IMG/VR virus record: IMGVR_UViG_3300042450_002433
Location: 62,001-126,000 of that record
Source: a virus
Length of the DNA: 64,000 bases
Strand: one strand, 5' to 3'
Below the pieces are notes generated by a model. That model was not told the origin of the DNA. It ran no database searches and saw only the letters and a list, made by a program, of their open reading frames with translations. Of this stretch, positions 36,962 through 45,363 are shown piece after piece. Position numbers and translations under genes: made by a program. The first letter of the stretch is position 1. Each line of letters starts with the position of its first letter.

Positions 36962-37417
36962 ATGTGGGATTACCGCCTTGTCAAGAGAGTCCAAAAAGTC
37001 GGGGTTAACGACTATGTTACCTACGGGATTCACGAAACCTATTACAATCAACTCGGTGAGCCAAATGGCATTACCGAACGCCCAATTGAGCCTTTTGGGG
37101 AAAATGCCACCGAAATTTTGGAATGTTGGTCGGCAATGGCATCTGCCTTTACCCTGCCAATTTTGGACTATGACGAATTCGTAAACAAAGATATCGAAGA
37201 GGTGGATGATCTTGATGACCTAGTCGGTCTCAATAACATTACATTCAAGCATGACGAAACGCCTGTATCGAAAAAAGAAATAATGCGTTTCAAGCATGAC
37301 CATACCAAAGAACGAGAGATTTCAGAGATGATCTACTCGAACGAATGTATTGGGAAATCGGTAGATAAGGTTATTGTATTTGGGCAGCAGTTGGTCAAGA
37401 ATGCTGCAAAGAAATAA
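36962..37417 (+). CDS. conserved hypothetical protein, 151 aa
   Basis: A strong AGGAGG lies before the ATG. The first 75 residues (MWDYRLVKRVQKVG, YGIHETYYNQLGEPNGITERPI, 'PFGENATEILECWSAMASAF') match my memory of a small family in phages and cyanobacteria that begins MWxYRxV and carries YxIHExYY and a WTExP-type phrase. Its function is unknown. The second half is acidic then charged (NKDIEEVDDLDDLVG, 'KKEIMRFKHDHTKEREISEM') and looks like an added helical tail. It is transcribed away from the metallopeptidase gene. Confidence 0.55.
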   Translation: MWDYRLVKRVQKVGVNDYVTYGIHETYYNQLGEPNGITERPIEPFGENATEILECWSAMASAFTLPILDYDEFVNKDIEEVDDLDDLVGLNNITFKHDETPVSKKEIMRFKHDHTKEREISEMIYSNECIGKSVDKVIVFGQQLVKNAAKK

Positions 37418-37433
37418 TGATTTTGGATAAGGG

Positions 37434-37440
37434 CTAAATA
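37434..37440 (+). promoter_or_regulatory. T4-like late promoter (CTAAATA)
   Basis: Ends 11 bases before the ATG at 37452. The leader, GAGAGAACCCT, contains a weak ribosome-binding site. Confidence 0.55.
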
Positions 37441-37451
37441 GAGAGAACCCT

Positions 37452-39191
37452 ATGCCAAACAGTTATTATCAAATCTACAACCATGCCTACTCCTTTGCCA
37501 CAAGCAAGGTGTTTTCGGCAGGAGTGACCTATTCGCTCCCACAAAATGATTATGGGATATATGGGCAGCATGTAGATGCCCTATTCAACTCTCTTTCAAA
37601 CGACATAGGAGGCACAGGGAACCTCGTTGCATGCTTTGTCTCAGACGCAGGGCTTACTTACTTCTCGAACGCTCTCGGGGCATCTGCGGCGGTTACGGGG
37701 TACATACAGTCAAAGTTCCCCGTCAACAACAGCACATCGGGATTGGGTATTATCGATCTTCAAGGTTCATCGGATTGGGTTCAAATCATTGGAGACGGTA
37801 TTATTGGGCCTGCAAGAGGATCTACGGCATCGATTGCATTGTCCAATAACTGCCAAAAATACATCAATGGCGTAACAACTCTGTTTGGACAGTTATCAAC
37901 ACGATATCCAAATATCAAGTGGGCAATCGCAGGACTTCCTCATCTCCCGTTCGAGACTGTCTATGCTCCACTCTCGGGAAATGCACCTCTGTGGGACAAA
38001 TCGCTTACAAATGGCACCACAGGCAATGCCACATGGTGGGATGCACAACACCCAACAGGAGGTTCAGCAGAAAGCAGTCTGCTGTATACATGGGAGAATA
38101 TTCCAAGCGAACTGTCTGCCTTCTATCAAACAGTTGTTAACAATGGCCCGCAACGACAAGTACTAGACAACTGCAATATTGGTTGGATGTGTCCCGATAT
38201 TCGAATTCCACAGGCAACCTCATTGCCATTCTATTCTTATGGATACAGTCCTGTCGCAAACTACAAGAGAAACGAAAAACTTGTTGATATGGCTTCGCAA
38301 TATGGAAGGTCAAAACTTGCAGTAACATATCCCCTCATATCGAGCACATATCCATCAAGGGCAATGACACAATATGATGATTATGGTGGAGTATACAGAG
38401 AATCATATCTGAGAAGAACAGCCCAAGACGGTTTTTATTTGGATATTGGTGGGACATCATATATTGGAATATCGGGTAATGCAGCAAATTCTTATTATCC
38501 CCTAATTACTTTTAGACTTGACATGATTGATGCTGCCGTATTGGGAGGAGCAGATGGATTCGTCTATCGCGATGGAGTCCCTTCGATGATTGAAGCAGCA
38601 TGCACAGGTAATGTAAGTGAAAACAATTCACTGTATTCGTTACAGACTCGATCTCGTAATATGTTTTCTAACATGCTATATGGTGGTGCATATTCCGATG
38701 GATATTTCCCTGTCGGTGGATACACAGACACAAATGTAAAGAGGGAACTTCTTAGATTCTGCTCAAATGAAACCATGGGATACTTGAATGAAATTCGAGA
38801 GTCTGTAAATGTCTCAAGATATGACACACAAAAATCACAGAGTGCTGCGGGAGCAAATGGATGGATGCGTTCGGCAAAAAATCCAACAGCCCCCAAAACA
38901 TTCTCAGCAGTTCAACTAGAGACTCAATTCTCGGAAGGTATTCCTACTTTTGGTGGACAGTCATGGGGAGAGGATAGTAGTGGAGGAATTGATTGTAAAT
39001 GTCCACCACCTGATTTGTGTGCGGGGCCGCCACCAGTTGCTTGTCCTATTTGCTCAACATGTGTTGATGGTATTTGCGTACCTACCCAAGACAATTGTAA
39101 TCCTGTTCCTCCTGCCTGTTGTCAATCTTCAGAAGCATGTGGCATAGCGGAATGGGATGGATTTAATTGCACCTTCACACCAAACCCCTAA
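37452..39191 (+). CDS. large protein with possible glycosidase-like barrel and Cys-rich tail, 579 aa
   Basis: Residues 1-490 contain alternating helix and strand segments such as 'NLVACFVSDAGLTYFSNA', 'YINGVTTLFGQLSTRYPN' then 'IKWAIAGLPHLPFETVY', and 'MIDAAVLGGADGFVYRDG', which read like a TIM-barrel enzyme of glycoside-hydrolase type. I cannot assign catalytic acids with confidence. The C-terminal 70 residues are Cys/Pro-rich (CKCPPPDLCAGPPPVACPIC, then CSTCVDGICVP). Late promoter, size and cysteine content link it to the proteins at 31580, 39198 and 42694. It may be a virion-borne enzyme that degrades a surface polymer, which is inference. Confidence 0.55.
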   Translation: MPNSYYQIYNHAYSFATSKVFSAGVTYSLPQNDYGIYGQHVDALFNSLSNDIGGTGNLVACFVSDAGLTYFSNALGASAAVTGYIQSKFPVNNSTSGLGIIDLQGSSDWVQIIGDGIIGPARGSTASIALSNNCQKYINGVTTLFGQLSTRYPNIKWAIAGLPHLPFETVYAPLSGNAPLWDKSLTNGTTGNATWWDAQHPTGGSAESSLLYTWENIPSELSAFYQTVVNNGPQRQVLDNCNIGWMCPDIRIPQATSLPFYSYGYSPVANYKRNEKLVDMASQYGRSKLAVTYPLISSTYPSRAMTQYDDYGGVYRESYLRRTAQDGFYLDIGGTSYIGISGNAANSYYPLITFRLDMIDAAVLGGADGFVYRDGVPSMIEAACTGNVSENNSLYSLQTRSRNMFSNMLYGGAYSDGYFPVGGYTDTNVKRELLRFCSNETMGYLNEIRESVNVSRYDTQKSQSAAGANGWMRSAKNPTAPKTFSAVQLETQFSEGIPTFGGQSWGEDSSGGIDCKCPPPDLCAGPPPVACPICSTCVDGICVPTQDNCNPVPPACCQSSEACGIAEWDGFNCTFTPNP

Positions 39192-39197
39192 AAAACT

Positions 39198-40436
39198 ATG
39201 GCAATCTTAAAAACATACAATCTCCGTAAGCATGATATTCATACCTACTCTCCCGAAGCAACACGGGATCCGCTTGTTTATGGTGAGCAGATAGGATTTA
39301 ACCCCTTTTGTCAAGGGGCGGCAGTTGATTTTTCAGGAGTTTCCCTTCGTCCTCGTGGATTTGCTCAGGTGTTTGATCCATCACAATACTATAACATTGA
39401 GTTTGACATTAACAGTATCAACTTTTGGAATACAACAAATCCATGTGCAGTTCTTATCTCCCCCAAACATGCAATTATATGTCAGCACTATCGTGGGACA
39501 TTTCCACGAAAGAATGAATTCTACACATTCTTAGGTAAGTCTGGCATTCGCCATTCTCGCCAAGTTGTAAATGTCACTCATTTTTCTCAACAGATAGATC
39601 ACTCTATATTGGAATTTGAAAGTGATTTTCCTATCAATGATGTTCGTATATACGATGTTATTGCTGATGTGTCGGATATTCCTAAAGGTCGTGATATGTG
39701 GGTTCATGATTGTCAAAGCAGGACATACAAGAGGTCAATGGGTATGGCAGGTTATGACACATCTGGGGGTGTTAGGTCATACAGTTCATCTCCAATCTCA
39801 AGTACAGCAGGATTAAATGAAGGCCCTTCTTTGATCAGTAACCCATCAGTAACTATGGATCCTATCGTATGGGTAGGAGATAGTGGAAGCCCCACCTTTG
39901 TTTTAACTCCTCAAGGGGATACATTACTTGTTGGATTGCGGCATGGTGGTGAACAAATAAATGAGGCTGAAATTACTTTAATCAATGAAGTACTTCTTTC
40001 ATCTTCTGACTATTCTGTAACTCATTATGGATTTACCACGGGGAGTGGCGGTGGTGGTCCCGATCTTTGCTTCTGCGGCCCCGACCCCAATGGTATTATC
40101 AACTTTAATGATCCATCAATCTCATCACCATTCAAAAGCAGTCTGTATCCATATATTGTAGAAACCTATAGCGAAATACCATCTGTTAATTTGACACTGC
40201 AAAATTATCAAAGAGCAGATAAGACCAATCGATTCATATTGAGTAGATACAGTAGAGACTCAGCACATACCGATTGGTATTTGTACTATCTGCAATCGAT
40301 TAGTTCGACATTGGGAAAAATTAAAAAACAATCAGAAACTACAACACGAAATCCAATTGTTGCTGTTCCTGCAATTCGAACACATTACAAAAAAGATGAA
40401 TCACAGTACTATCCCAATCATTATTTCACACCCTAA
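39198..40436 (+). CDS. trypsin-like serine protease, 412 aa
   Basis: The chymotrypsin-fold triad is visible: His97 in AVLISPKHAIICQHY (the position of the usual TAAHC motif), Asp134 in IDHSILEF (the DIALL position), and Ser229 in VGDSGSPTFVL (the GDSGGP motif). After the serine comes LLVGLRHGG, as expected for the following strand. Spacing (37, then 95 residues) fits the family. There is no signal peptide. The N-terminal 80 residues and C-terminal 150 residues (including LCFCGPDPNG) are additional regions. It may act from the virion on host surface protein, or process phage proteins. A paralogue at 42694 lacks all three catalytic residues. Confidence 0.75.
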   Translation: MAILKTYNLRKHDIHTYSPEATRDPLVYGEQIGFNPFCQGAAVDFSGVSLRPRGFAQVFDPSQYYNIEFDINSINFWNTTNPCAVLISPKHAIICQHYRGTFPRKNEFYTFLGKSGIRHSRQVVNVTHFSQQIDHSILEFESDFPINDVRIYDVIADVSDIPKGRDMWVHDCQSRTYKRSMGMAGYDTSGGVRSYSSSPISSTAGLNEGPSLISNPSVTMDPIVWVGDSGSPTFVLTPQGDTLLVGLRHGGEQINEAEITLINEVLLSSSDYSVTHYGFTTGSGGGGPDLCFCGPDPNGIINFNDPSISSPFKSSLYPYIVETYSEIPSVNLTLQNYQRADKTNRFILSRYSRDSAHTDWYLYYLQSISSTLGKIKKQSETTTRNPIVAVPAIRTHYKKDESQYYPNHYFTP

Positions 40437-40439
40437 ATA
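40433..40439 (+). promoter_or_regulatory. T4-like late promoter overlapping the protease stop codon
   Basis: CTAAATA includes the TAA stop of the protease gene (40434-40436) and lies 20 bases before the ATG at 40460. Confidence 0.55.
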
Positions 40440-40459
40440 CATGTAGAAAGGAGATACTA

Positions 40460-40573
40460 ATGGAACATATTCTAGGAACAATGTGGTGGAGTGTATTGAT
40501 GTTTATTGCAGGTGCCCTCGTAGGCGTACCAGCATGGAAGTGGCTATCTACTAAGATGCCGTGGAATAAATAA
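40460..40573 (+). CDS. 37-residue membrane microprotein
   Basis: A strong AAAGGAG lies 7 bases before the ATG, after a late promoter. The product is MEHILGTMWWSVLMFIAGAL followed by VGVPAWKWLSTKMPWNK: one transmembrane helix (about residues 7-27) with a basic, tryptophan-rich C-terminus. I recall similar tiny proteins in T4-like cyanophage genomes but no function. It might modify the host membrane. Its stop lies directly before the gp46 promoter. Confidence 0.65.
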   Translation: MEHILGTMWWSVLMFIAGALVGVPAWKWLSTKMPWNK

Positions 40574-40574
40574 C

Positions 40575-40603
40575 TTGACATACTATAGATTGTGAGGTAT
40601 AAT
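40575..40603 (+). promoter_or_regulatory. consensus sigma70 promoter of gene 46
   Basis: Perfect TTGACA (40575-40580), 17-base spacer, perfect TATAAT (40598-40603). The predicted transcript starts near 40610, about 26 bases before the gp46 ATG. Confidence 0.85.
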
Positions 40604-40635
40604 TCTGTGATATACCATGGAGTGAATACGGCACA

Positions 40636-42333
40636 ATGATCAAGTTTAAAAATATCCGTTGGAAGAACTTTCTCAGCACGGGAAACACCTTCACGGAAAT
40701 GCAATTTGACAAAACAGAAACCACCCTTGTATTGGGTGAAAATGGGGCAGGTAAGAGTACTCTTTTAGATGCTCTTACCTTTGTCCTATTTAATAAGCCT
40801 TATCGAAATATAAACCTACCACAACTAGTATCCTCGGTAAACGAAAAAGACTGTAGGGTAGAGGTAGACTTCTCTGATGGCAAAGCAGAGTACAAGATCA
40901 TTCGTGGGTTAGCACCCAAGGTATTTGAAATCCACAAAGATGGAAAATTGTTGGATCAGGATTCAAAATCAAGAGACGGTCAGAAGATGCTTGAGGAATT
41001 GGTTCTTGGCATGAACTATAAATCGTTCTGTCAGGTAGTCATTCTTGGTTCTGCAAATTACATACCGTTCATGCGACTAACCGCTGCGGAACGAAGATCT
41101 GTTGTCGAAAGCATTCTAGATATTGGTGTTTTCTCTTCCATGAACACACACCTCAAAGAACGCATAAGCAACAACAAAGAAGAACTGCAACATTCAGAAA
41201 CTGCTCTTGCGATTAAAAAAGAACGAGTGAATGTGCTTGTTCGAATGTCTGAAGAAGAAAAGCGAAGGAACGAAGTTGATTCTGAATGGGAAGCAGAGCA
41301 GGTCGCTGCTGCCAACAAAACAATACTTGATGCAAAAACGGACATTAAGAATTCGTTGGCGGCTGTTCAGTCACACATGGACACCGTAACCGATAGCAAT
41401 TCTATCAAAGAAAATTTCGAAAAATACACAAACATCAAATCACAAATTCAAAAGAAGATGACAACTCTTCGAAAAGAAATTGGATTTTATGAAACAAACG
41501 ATCACTGTCCAACATGCACACAAAAAATTGATGAGCAATTCAAAACATCTGCTATTGCACGAGGAAATGCAAAATCAACAGATATGGAAAAAGCAATTGA
41601 AGATATTGCAAATGAGATCCTAACCTCACAAGAGCGAATTGAAGAAATTGGCAAGGTCATGGTATTGGTTCAGCAACACAATACAAACATTGTCAAAAAG
41701 ACAAACGAAATTGAATCTACTGAGAAACACATCAAGACACTGACTACCAAGAAAACAGTCAAGACAGTTGATGTTGAAAAAGAACTCTCGGATGCAATGT
41801 CATTACAAGAAGAAGCAGCAGAGGAAAAGCGTGATCTGATTGAAGAGCAGCACTATCTTTCCCTTGCAGGAACACTTCTTAAGGATTCGGGAATCAAAAG
41901 CCGAATCATCAAAAACTATATCCCCATCATCAACGATACAATCAACAAGTATCTGACACAGATGAATTTCTTTGTCAACTTCAACTTAGACGAAGAGTTC
42001 AACGAAACCATCAAATCAAGACACCGAGACATATTCACCTATGCATCATTCAGCGAGGGTGAGAAGAAGAAGATTGATCTTGCTTTGCTTTTTGCATGGA
42101 GAGCGATTGCTTCAACAAAGAATTCAATCACAACCAATCTTCTCATACTAGATGAAATCCTCGATGGAAGTCTAGATGATCAGGCAACTGATGCCTTCCT
42201 CGACATTATGGCAAGCACAAAGACAGGTACAAATACCTTTGTGATTAGCCATAAGCCGAAGGAAGTGCTTCAGGACAAATTTGACAGATGCATACAGTTT
42301 GTCAAGCGCGGAAATTTCAGCCGAATATCGTAA
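40636..42333 (+). CDS. 46: recombination endonuclease subunit gp46 (SbcC/Rad50-like ATPase)
   Basis: Partner of gp47 in the nuclease that resects DNA ends for recombination-dependent replication and host DNA breakdown. The 565 residues match T4 gp46. Walker A GENGAGKST lies at about residues 34-42, a zinc hook CPTC at about 291-294 flanked by two coiled-coil arms, the ABC signature 'SFSEGEKKKIDLALLF' near 471, and Walker B LLILDEILDG near 502. The gene has a consensus early promoter, whereas gp47 lies 3 kb away on the minus strand with the pseudoprotease and two small genes between, an unusual separation. Confidence 0.93.
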   Translation: MIKFKNIRWKNFLSTGNTFTEMQFDKTETTLVLGENGAGKSTLLDALTFVLFNKPYRNINLPQLVSSVNEKDCRVEVDFSDGKAEYKIIRGLAPKVFEIHKDGKLLDQDSKSRDGQKMLEELVLGMNYKSFCQVVILGSANYIPFMRLTAAERRSVVESILDIGVFSSMNTHLKERISNNKEELQHSETALAIKKERVNVLVRMSEEEKRRNEVDSEWEAEQVAAANKTILDAKTDIKNSLAAVQSHMDTVTDSNSIKENFEKYTNIKSQIQKKMTTLRKEIGFYETNDHCPTCTQKIDEQFKTSAIARGNAKSTDMEKAIEDIANEILTSQERIEEIGKVMVLVQQHNTNIVKKTNEIESTEKHIKTLTTKKTVKTVDVEKELSDAMSLQEEAAEEKRDLIEEQHYLSLAGTLLKDSGIKSRIIKNYIPIINDTINKYLTQMNFFVNFNLDEEFNETIKSRHRDIFTYASFSEGEKKKIDLALLFAWRAIASTKNSITTNLLILDEILDGSLDDQATDAFLDIMASTKTGTNTFVISHKPKEVLQDKFDRCIQFVKRGNFSRIS

Positions 42334-42343
42334 GATTATTCGG
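42321..42343. terminator. hairpin between convergent genes (gp46 end)
   Basis: CCGAATA (42321-42327) pairs perfectly with TATTCGG (42337-42343) around a 9-base loop. It spans the stop codons of gp46 and of the convergent Sm-like gene. No T-run is present. Confidence 0.45.
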
Positions 42344-42653
42344 TGATAAGTCTGAGCGATGGTGCAGACTCTTGAATTTCCCGATCAGGAACAACAAGAC
42401 CCGATCCAAAACTGCTGCTGTATTCATTTGCCAATTCAGTCTTTGGATTAGCAACGAATGCAATTGCCTTTGATGGCAACACCAAACTTTCGGTATAGCA
42501 GTATGGTAACCATGGGCCAAGACCCAATCGACCATTACCGAGTGGCAAAAGAATGGCGGGTGACTTCAATGTAAAAGAATCAGATGTGGTATCAATTACC
42601 TTTGAAATGATTTCTTCGCCCGAATTTAATCTGAATAGTAGAATTTCGCTCAT
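42336..42653 (-). CDS. Sm-like small protein, 105 aa (paralogue 1)
   Basis: Begins MSEILLFRLNSGEEIISKVID and has the Sm1-like pattern 'RL.SGE...' followed by strands (FTLKSPAILLPLG). It aligns along its length with the protein at 47193: 'GPWLPYCYTESLVLPSKAIA' against 'KNWIEFTADEYYIISKKAVM', then 'NPKTELANEY' against 'KPTREILADY'. Hfq/LSm-like small proteins bind RNA, so an RNA or protein scaffold role is possible. The ribosome-binding site is AGGAG, with a CTAAATA promoter upstream. Related proteins occur, as I recall, in T4-like cyanophages. Confidence 0.6.
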   Translation of the reverse strand: MSEILLFRLNSGEEIISKVIDTTSDSFTLKSPAILLPLGNGRLGLGPWLPYCYTESLVLPSKAIAFVANPKTELANEYSSSFGSGLVVPDREIQESAPSLRLITE

Positions 42654-42677
42654 ATTGTATATCTCCTAGTGATCAGG

Positions 42678-42684
42678 TATTTAG
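42678..42684 (-). promoter_or_regulatory. T4-like late promoter (CTAAATA, minus strand)
   Basis: Lies 24 bases before the ATG at 42653 and just after the stop codon of the upstream gene, with an AGGAG site in the leader. Confidence 0.55.
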
Positions 42685-42693
42685 CATGGTTAG

Positions 42694-45135
42694 TTAAGGT
42701 TCAGGTATTTCACAATTCTCGGGCACTGGTGATATCGGCCCTTGATCGTCATATGGGCCTACAAGTGGAAGTTTATTATTGGTGATAGGGTGTTTGCCAA
42801 CACATCTTTTAGGAAGTTGCCCAGTGGTTATGGCAAGCACAAGTTCATCGCATGATATATTAGGGCATCCTGGGTCTGTTCCATTTAAACCTCCACCTGG
42901 GCAATTTATCCTCGCACACTCTGCAAGTGTCGTGCGGTGCCATTCCTCAGTCTGTTCGCCGCCAGACGAAACATATCGACCCAAGTAACACCCCATAAGC
43001 CGACTATAAAAATCGTCATGAAATACTTGCGGCCCTGGTGGTGGGCAATTTGCTTCCATGAATGCGTCACATGCTTGTGATGGGGGTAAAATGGGAGTAG
43101 TCGCTTCTCCATTACAACCAATAGAAGGAGTATTATTATTACAATAGTCCAATCCACCCCCTTTCACTAGACGATAATACTCACATAGAGTTATATTGTT
43201 AAGACCAAGTGCGGTCGCCGTGAACATTACAAATTGTCCCATCTTCTTGTATGTCTCCCATGCGTCCTTGTCCCATACACTAGGACACTCAAGATCCAAA
43301 GGCATCCGTATAATATCTCTATATACTCGTCTCATCATATCACACAGTTTATCAGCACAAAAATACAACTGAATCGCACTACATGCAGTGCGTTCTTGGC
43401 TATATCTATCACATTCACATCCTTTTGCACCCAACATTTTTATATTACATTCCACCATGGCCATCCAGTACTTGCCAAAACACTCCATCTCCCGCACGGC
43501 ATCTCTCACTCGCCCGTCTACTTCTTCTCCATAATCGGTTATATCTATATCTCGTGCACCAAAAAGAGATCTAAATGTTGTAATAAGAGAATTAAAATCG
43601 GAATTAACAATTGAATTTTGTCCATTGGGATATGGATATTGGTCTATTGTCCGTTCGTGAATTTGATGTGAATTTGCCTGACATCCGCCCAATCCCAAAT
43701 AGAGATTCAATATGCTTATTGGGCTATATGAATATCCCCATGGAAAGGTATACAGTTTAGTGGATCCTATTTCCAATCCTGTTGTTGTTCCAATTACCGC
43801 ATCATCTACATTATCATAGGATGACAAAAATCCCATAAGGACAGGCACAGAGTCACTGTATGTGATTACGGGACTTCCAATATCTCCACTCATTATCTTT
43901 GCGGTAGTGGTATTTGAAAGTGCCGTTGGAAATGCCATGGATTCGGATATCACATTACATGTGTTGTTTGTATCAAGTCGAATGTCTGATGTACCCGATA
44001 TCGAATCTTTGGTCAGTGGTGGGCAAAATGCCGAATGATGTCCACGACCTTCTTGATCGAATACCATAGAATATAATACCTTATCACTTCCGTAATTGTC
44101 ATACAGAGATATAGGGGTTACATCAGAAGGTAATTCGGATGATAGTGTTAGTATTTTAATATTATTAAAGTAGGCAGAAAGAGCATTGAAATTTTCTAGT
44201 GTTGTTGCATTTGAATTTTCATTCACAAACCCAATTGCATCCCACATTTCCTTAAATGTATTGACAGAGGAGGATACTGCAACAGAAGTAAGACCTTGGG
44301 ATAGAGAGTAGAATACTAGATTTTCAGGAGCAACATCTCTACTGTTTAAAACTAATGCATGCTTTCGCGTGATGAGTGCAGCATATGTTCCCTTATTGCT
44401 TGTGCCGAGCATATTGTAGGGAATCGGTCTGTTCTTGCGATTCGGAACATTTAGCCATGAGTAGTTTAAATCTGCAAATGGGGTATTTTGCATGAAAAAT
44501 CGATTATATGGAAACCTGTGATCTACTTTTTGTTTTGGCTCATCAGGATATGAAAACAAGTCATGGTATTTTGAGTCATATCCATTCTCATATACAGAAC
44601 CCTTGAGCCAACCCAAGCAATCGCTGCCATCCATGATATTCATTGCAGTAGTGCCCTGACATACCGACTCAATTTCCTTACTGTATCCTTTAAACGGCCC
44701 TGCATAGTAACGCTTTGCTCCGCTCGATTCTCCATATATGACCGATCCCTTGAGCAAGAAACCATCATAACCACTCCCACCCGACATTCCATCATCACTC
44801 AGAGGAAGAATCGATGATGTATTCTGATTCATTCCCAAAAAAAGAGAAGTCTGGTATGGATATATAAAGTCTCTCAGTAATTTGAGTTCTCGATCCTCAG
44901 AATTTATAGTCCTTGTATCTTCTGATGACATGGTGCATGGAGTGGTGGTTTTACTTCCATTGACAAGACCGAATTGATACTTTTGATTTGCATTGGGATG
45001 TTCGGGTGGATAGTAAAAAGAAACTGATTCACCATTTGTAAACTCTTTGGTGAAGTCTGAAGTCAAGAAAATATCATAACCCACCATATTTTTTGCTGCA
45101 ATAACCGATATGCTTCCGTTGTTACCAAAGATCAT
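42694..45135 (-). CDS. trypsin-fold pseudoprotease with cysteine-rich C-terminus, 813 aa
   Basis: Residues about 245-440 repeat the layout of the protease at 39198 but with each catalytic residue replaced: AALITRKHALVLNSRDV has Ser265 where that protein has His97; NNIKILTLSSELP has Asn325 for Asp134; and SGDIGSPVI has Ile419 for Ser229. Neighbouring fold residues (KHA, ILxL/F, GDxGSP) are kept. The N-terminal 240 residues are unfamiliar. The C-terminal 370 residues hold many cysteines (CECDRYSQERTACSAIQLYFC style) and helices. It is probably a binding or scaffold protein that lost activity. It starts 4 bases from the next upstream gene and is in an operon with gp47. Confidence 0.65.
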   Translation of the reverse strand: MIFGNNGSISVIAAKNMVGYDIFLTSDFTKEFTNGESVSFYYPPEHPNANQKYQFGLVNGSKTTTPCTMSSEDTRTINSEDRELKLLRDFIYPYQTSLFLGMNQNTSSILPLSDDGMSGGSGYDGFLLKGSVIYGESSGAKRYYAGPFKGYSKEIESVCQGTTAMNIMDGSDCLGWLKGSVYENGYDSKYHDLFSYPDEPKQKVDHRFPYNRFFMQNTPFADLNYSWLNVPNRKNRPIPYNMLGTSNKGTYAALITRKHALVLNSRDVAPENLVFYSLSQGLTSVAVSSSVNTFKEMWDAIGFVNENSNATTLENFNALSAYFNNIKILTLSSELPSDVTPISLYDNYGSDKVLYSMVFDQEGRGHHSAFCPPLTKDSISGTSDIRLDTNNTCNVISESMAFPTALSNTTTAKIMSGDIGSPVITYSDSVPVLMGFLSSYDNVDDAVIGTTTGLEIGSTKLYTFPWGYSYSPISILNLYLGLGGCQANSHQIHERTIDQYPYPNGQNSIVNSDFNSLITTFRSLFGARDIDITDYGEEVDGRVRDAVREMECFGKYWMAMVECNIKMLGAKGCECDRYSQERTACSAIQLYFCADKLCDMMRRVYRDIIRMPLDLECPSVWDKDAWETYKKMGQFVMFTATALGLNNITLCEYYRLVKGGGLDYCNNNTPSIGCNGEATTPILPPSQACDAFMEANCPPPGPQVFHDDFYSRLMGCYLGRYVSSGGEQTEEWHRTTLAECARINCPGGGLNGTDPGCPNISCDELVLAITTGQLPKRCVGKHPITNNKLPLVGPYDDQGPISPVPENCEIPEP

Positions 45136-45350
45136 GTGATTCCCCCTGCACCCCAGTTTGCATTCTTTAGTTTCCCAATTTCAACGCGAGAGGGTGAGTT
45201 ATTTTTTAGTTGGCGTATAGAAGGCTTTTTGGCAGTACTTGCTTTGCCTGTTCGAGACATTATGTCAACGACATATCCCGTCCCGCTTCTTGCGGGAGCA
45301 GTACTCCACTCCTGTATATCCGATATGAGAACATGATATGGTTTAGCCAT
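45132..45350 (-). CDS. unknown small protein, 72 aa
   Basis: The start at 45350 lies exactly 6 bases after a CTAAATA element and has no Shine-Dalgarno sequence. The product is basic, starts MAKPYHVLISDIQEWSTAP and ends 'IGKLKNANWGAGGIT'. The middle (SRTGKASTAKKPSIRQLKNN) is likely disordered. It overlaps the pseudoprotease start by 4 bases (ATGA), so the two genes are translated together. A partner or chaperone role for that protein is possible, but nothing in the sequence proves it. Confidence 0.55.
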   Translation of the reverse strand: MAKPYHVLISDIQEWSTAPARSGTGYVVDIMSRTGKASTAKKPSIRQLKNNSPSRVEIGKLKNANWGAGGIT

Positions 45351-45356
45351 TAACCA

Positions 45357-45363
45357 TATTTAG
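45357..45363 (-). promoter_or_regulatory. T4-like late promoter 6 bases before an ATG, in gp47 stop codon
   Basis: On the minus strand CTAAATA holds the TAA stop of gp47 and ends 6 bases before the ATG at 45350. Confidence 0.6.

Noticed and set aside
36800-37051. 83-residue minus-strand ORF
   Set aside because: Overlaps the strong AGGAGG and the start of the plus-strand gene at 36962. No initiation signal.
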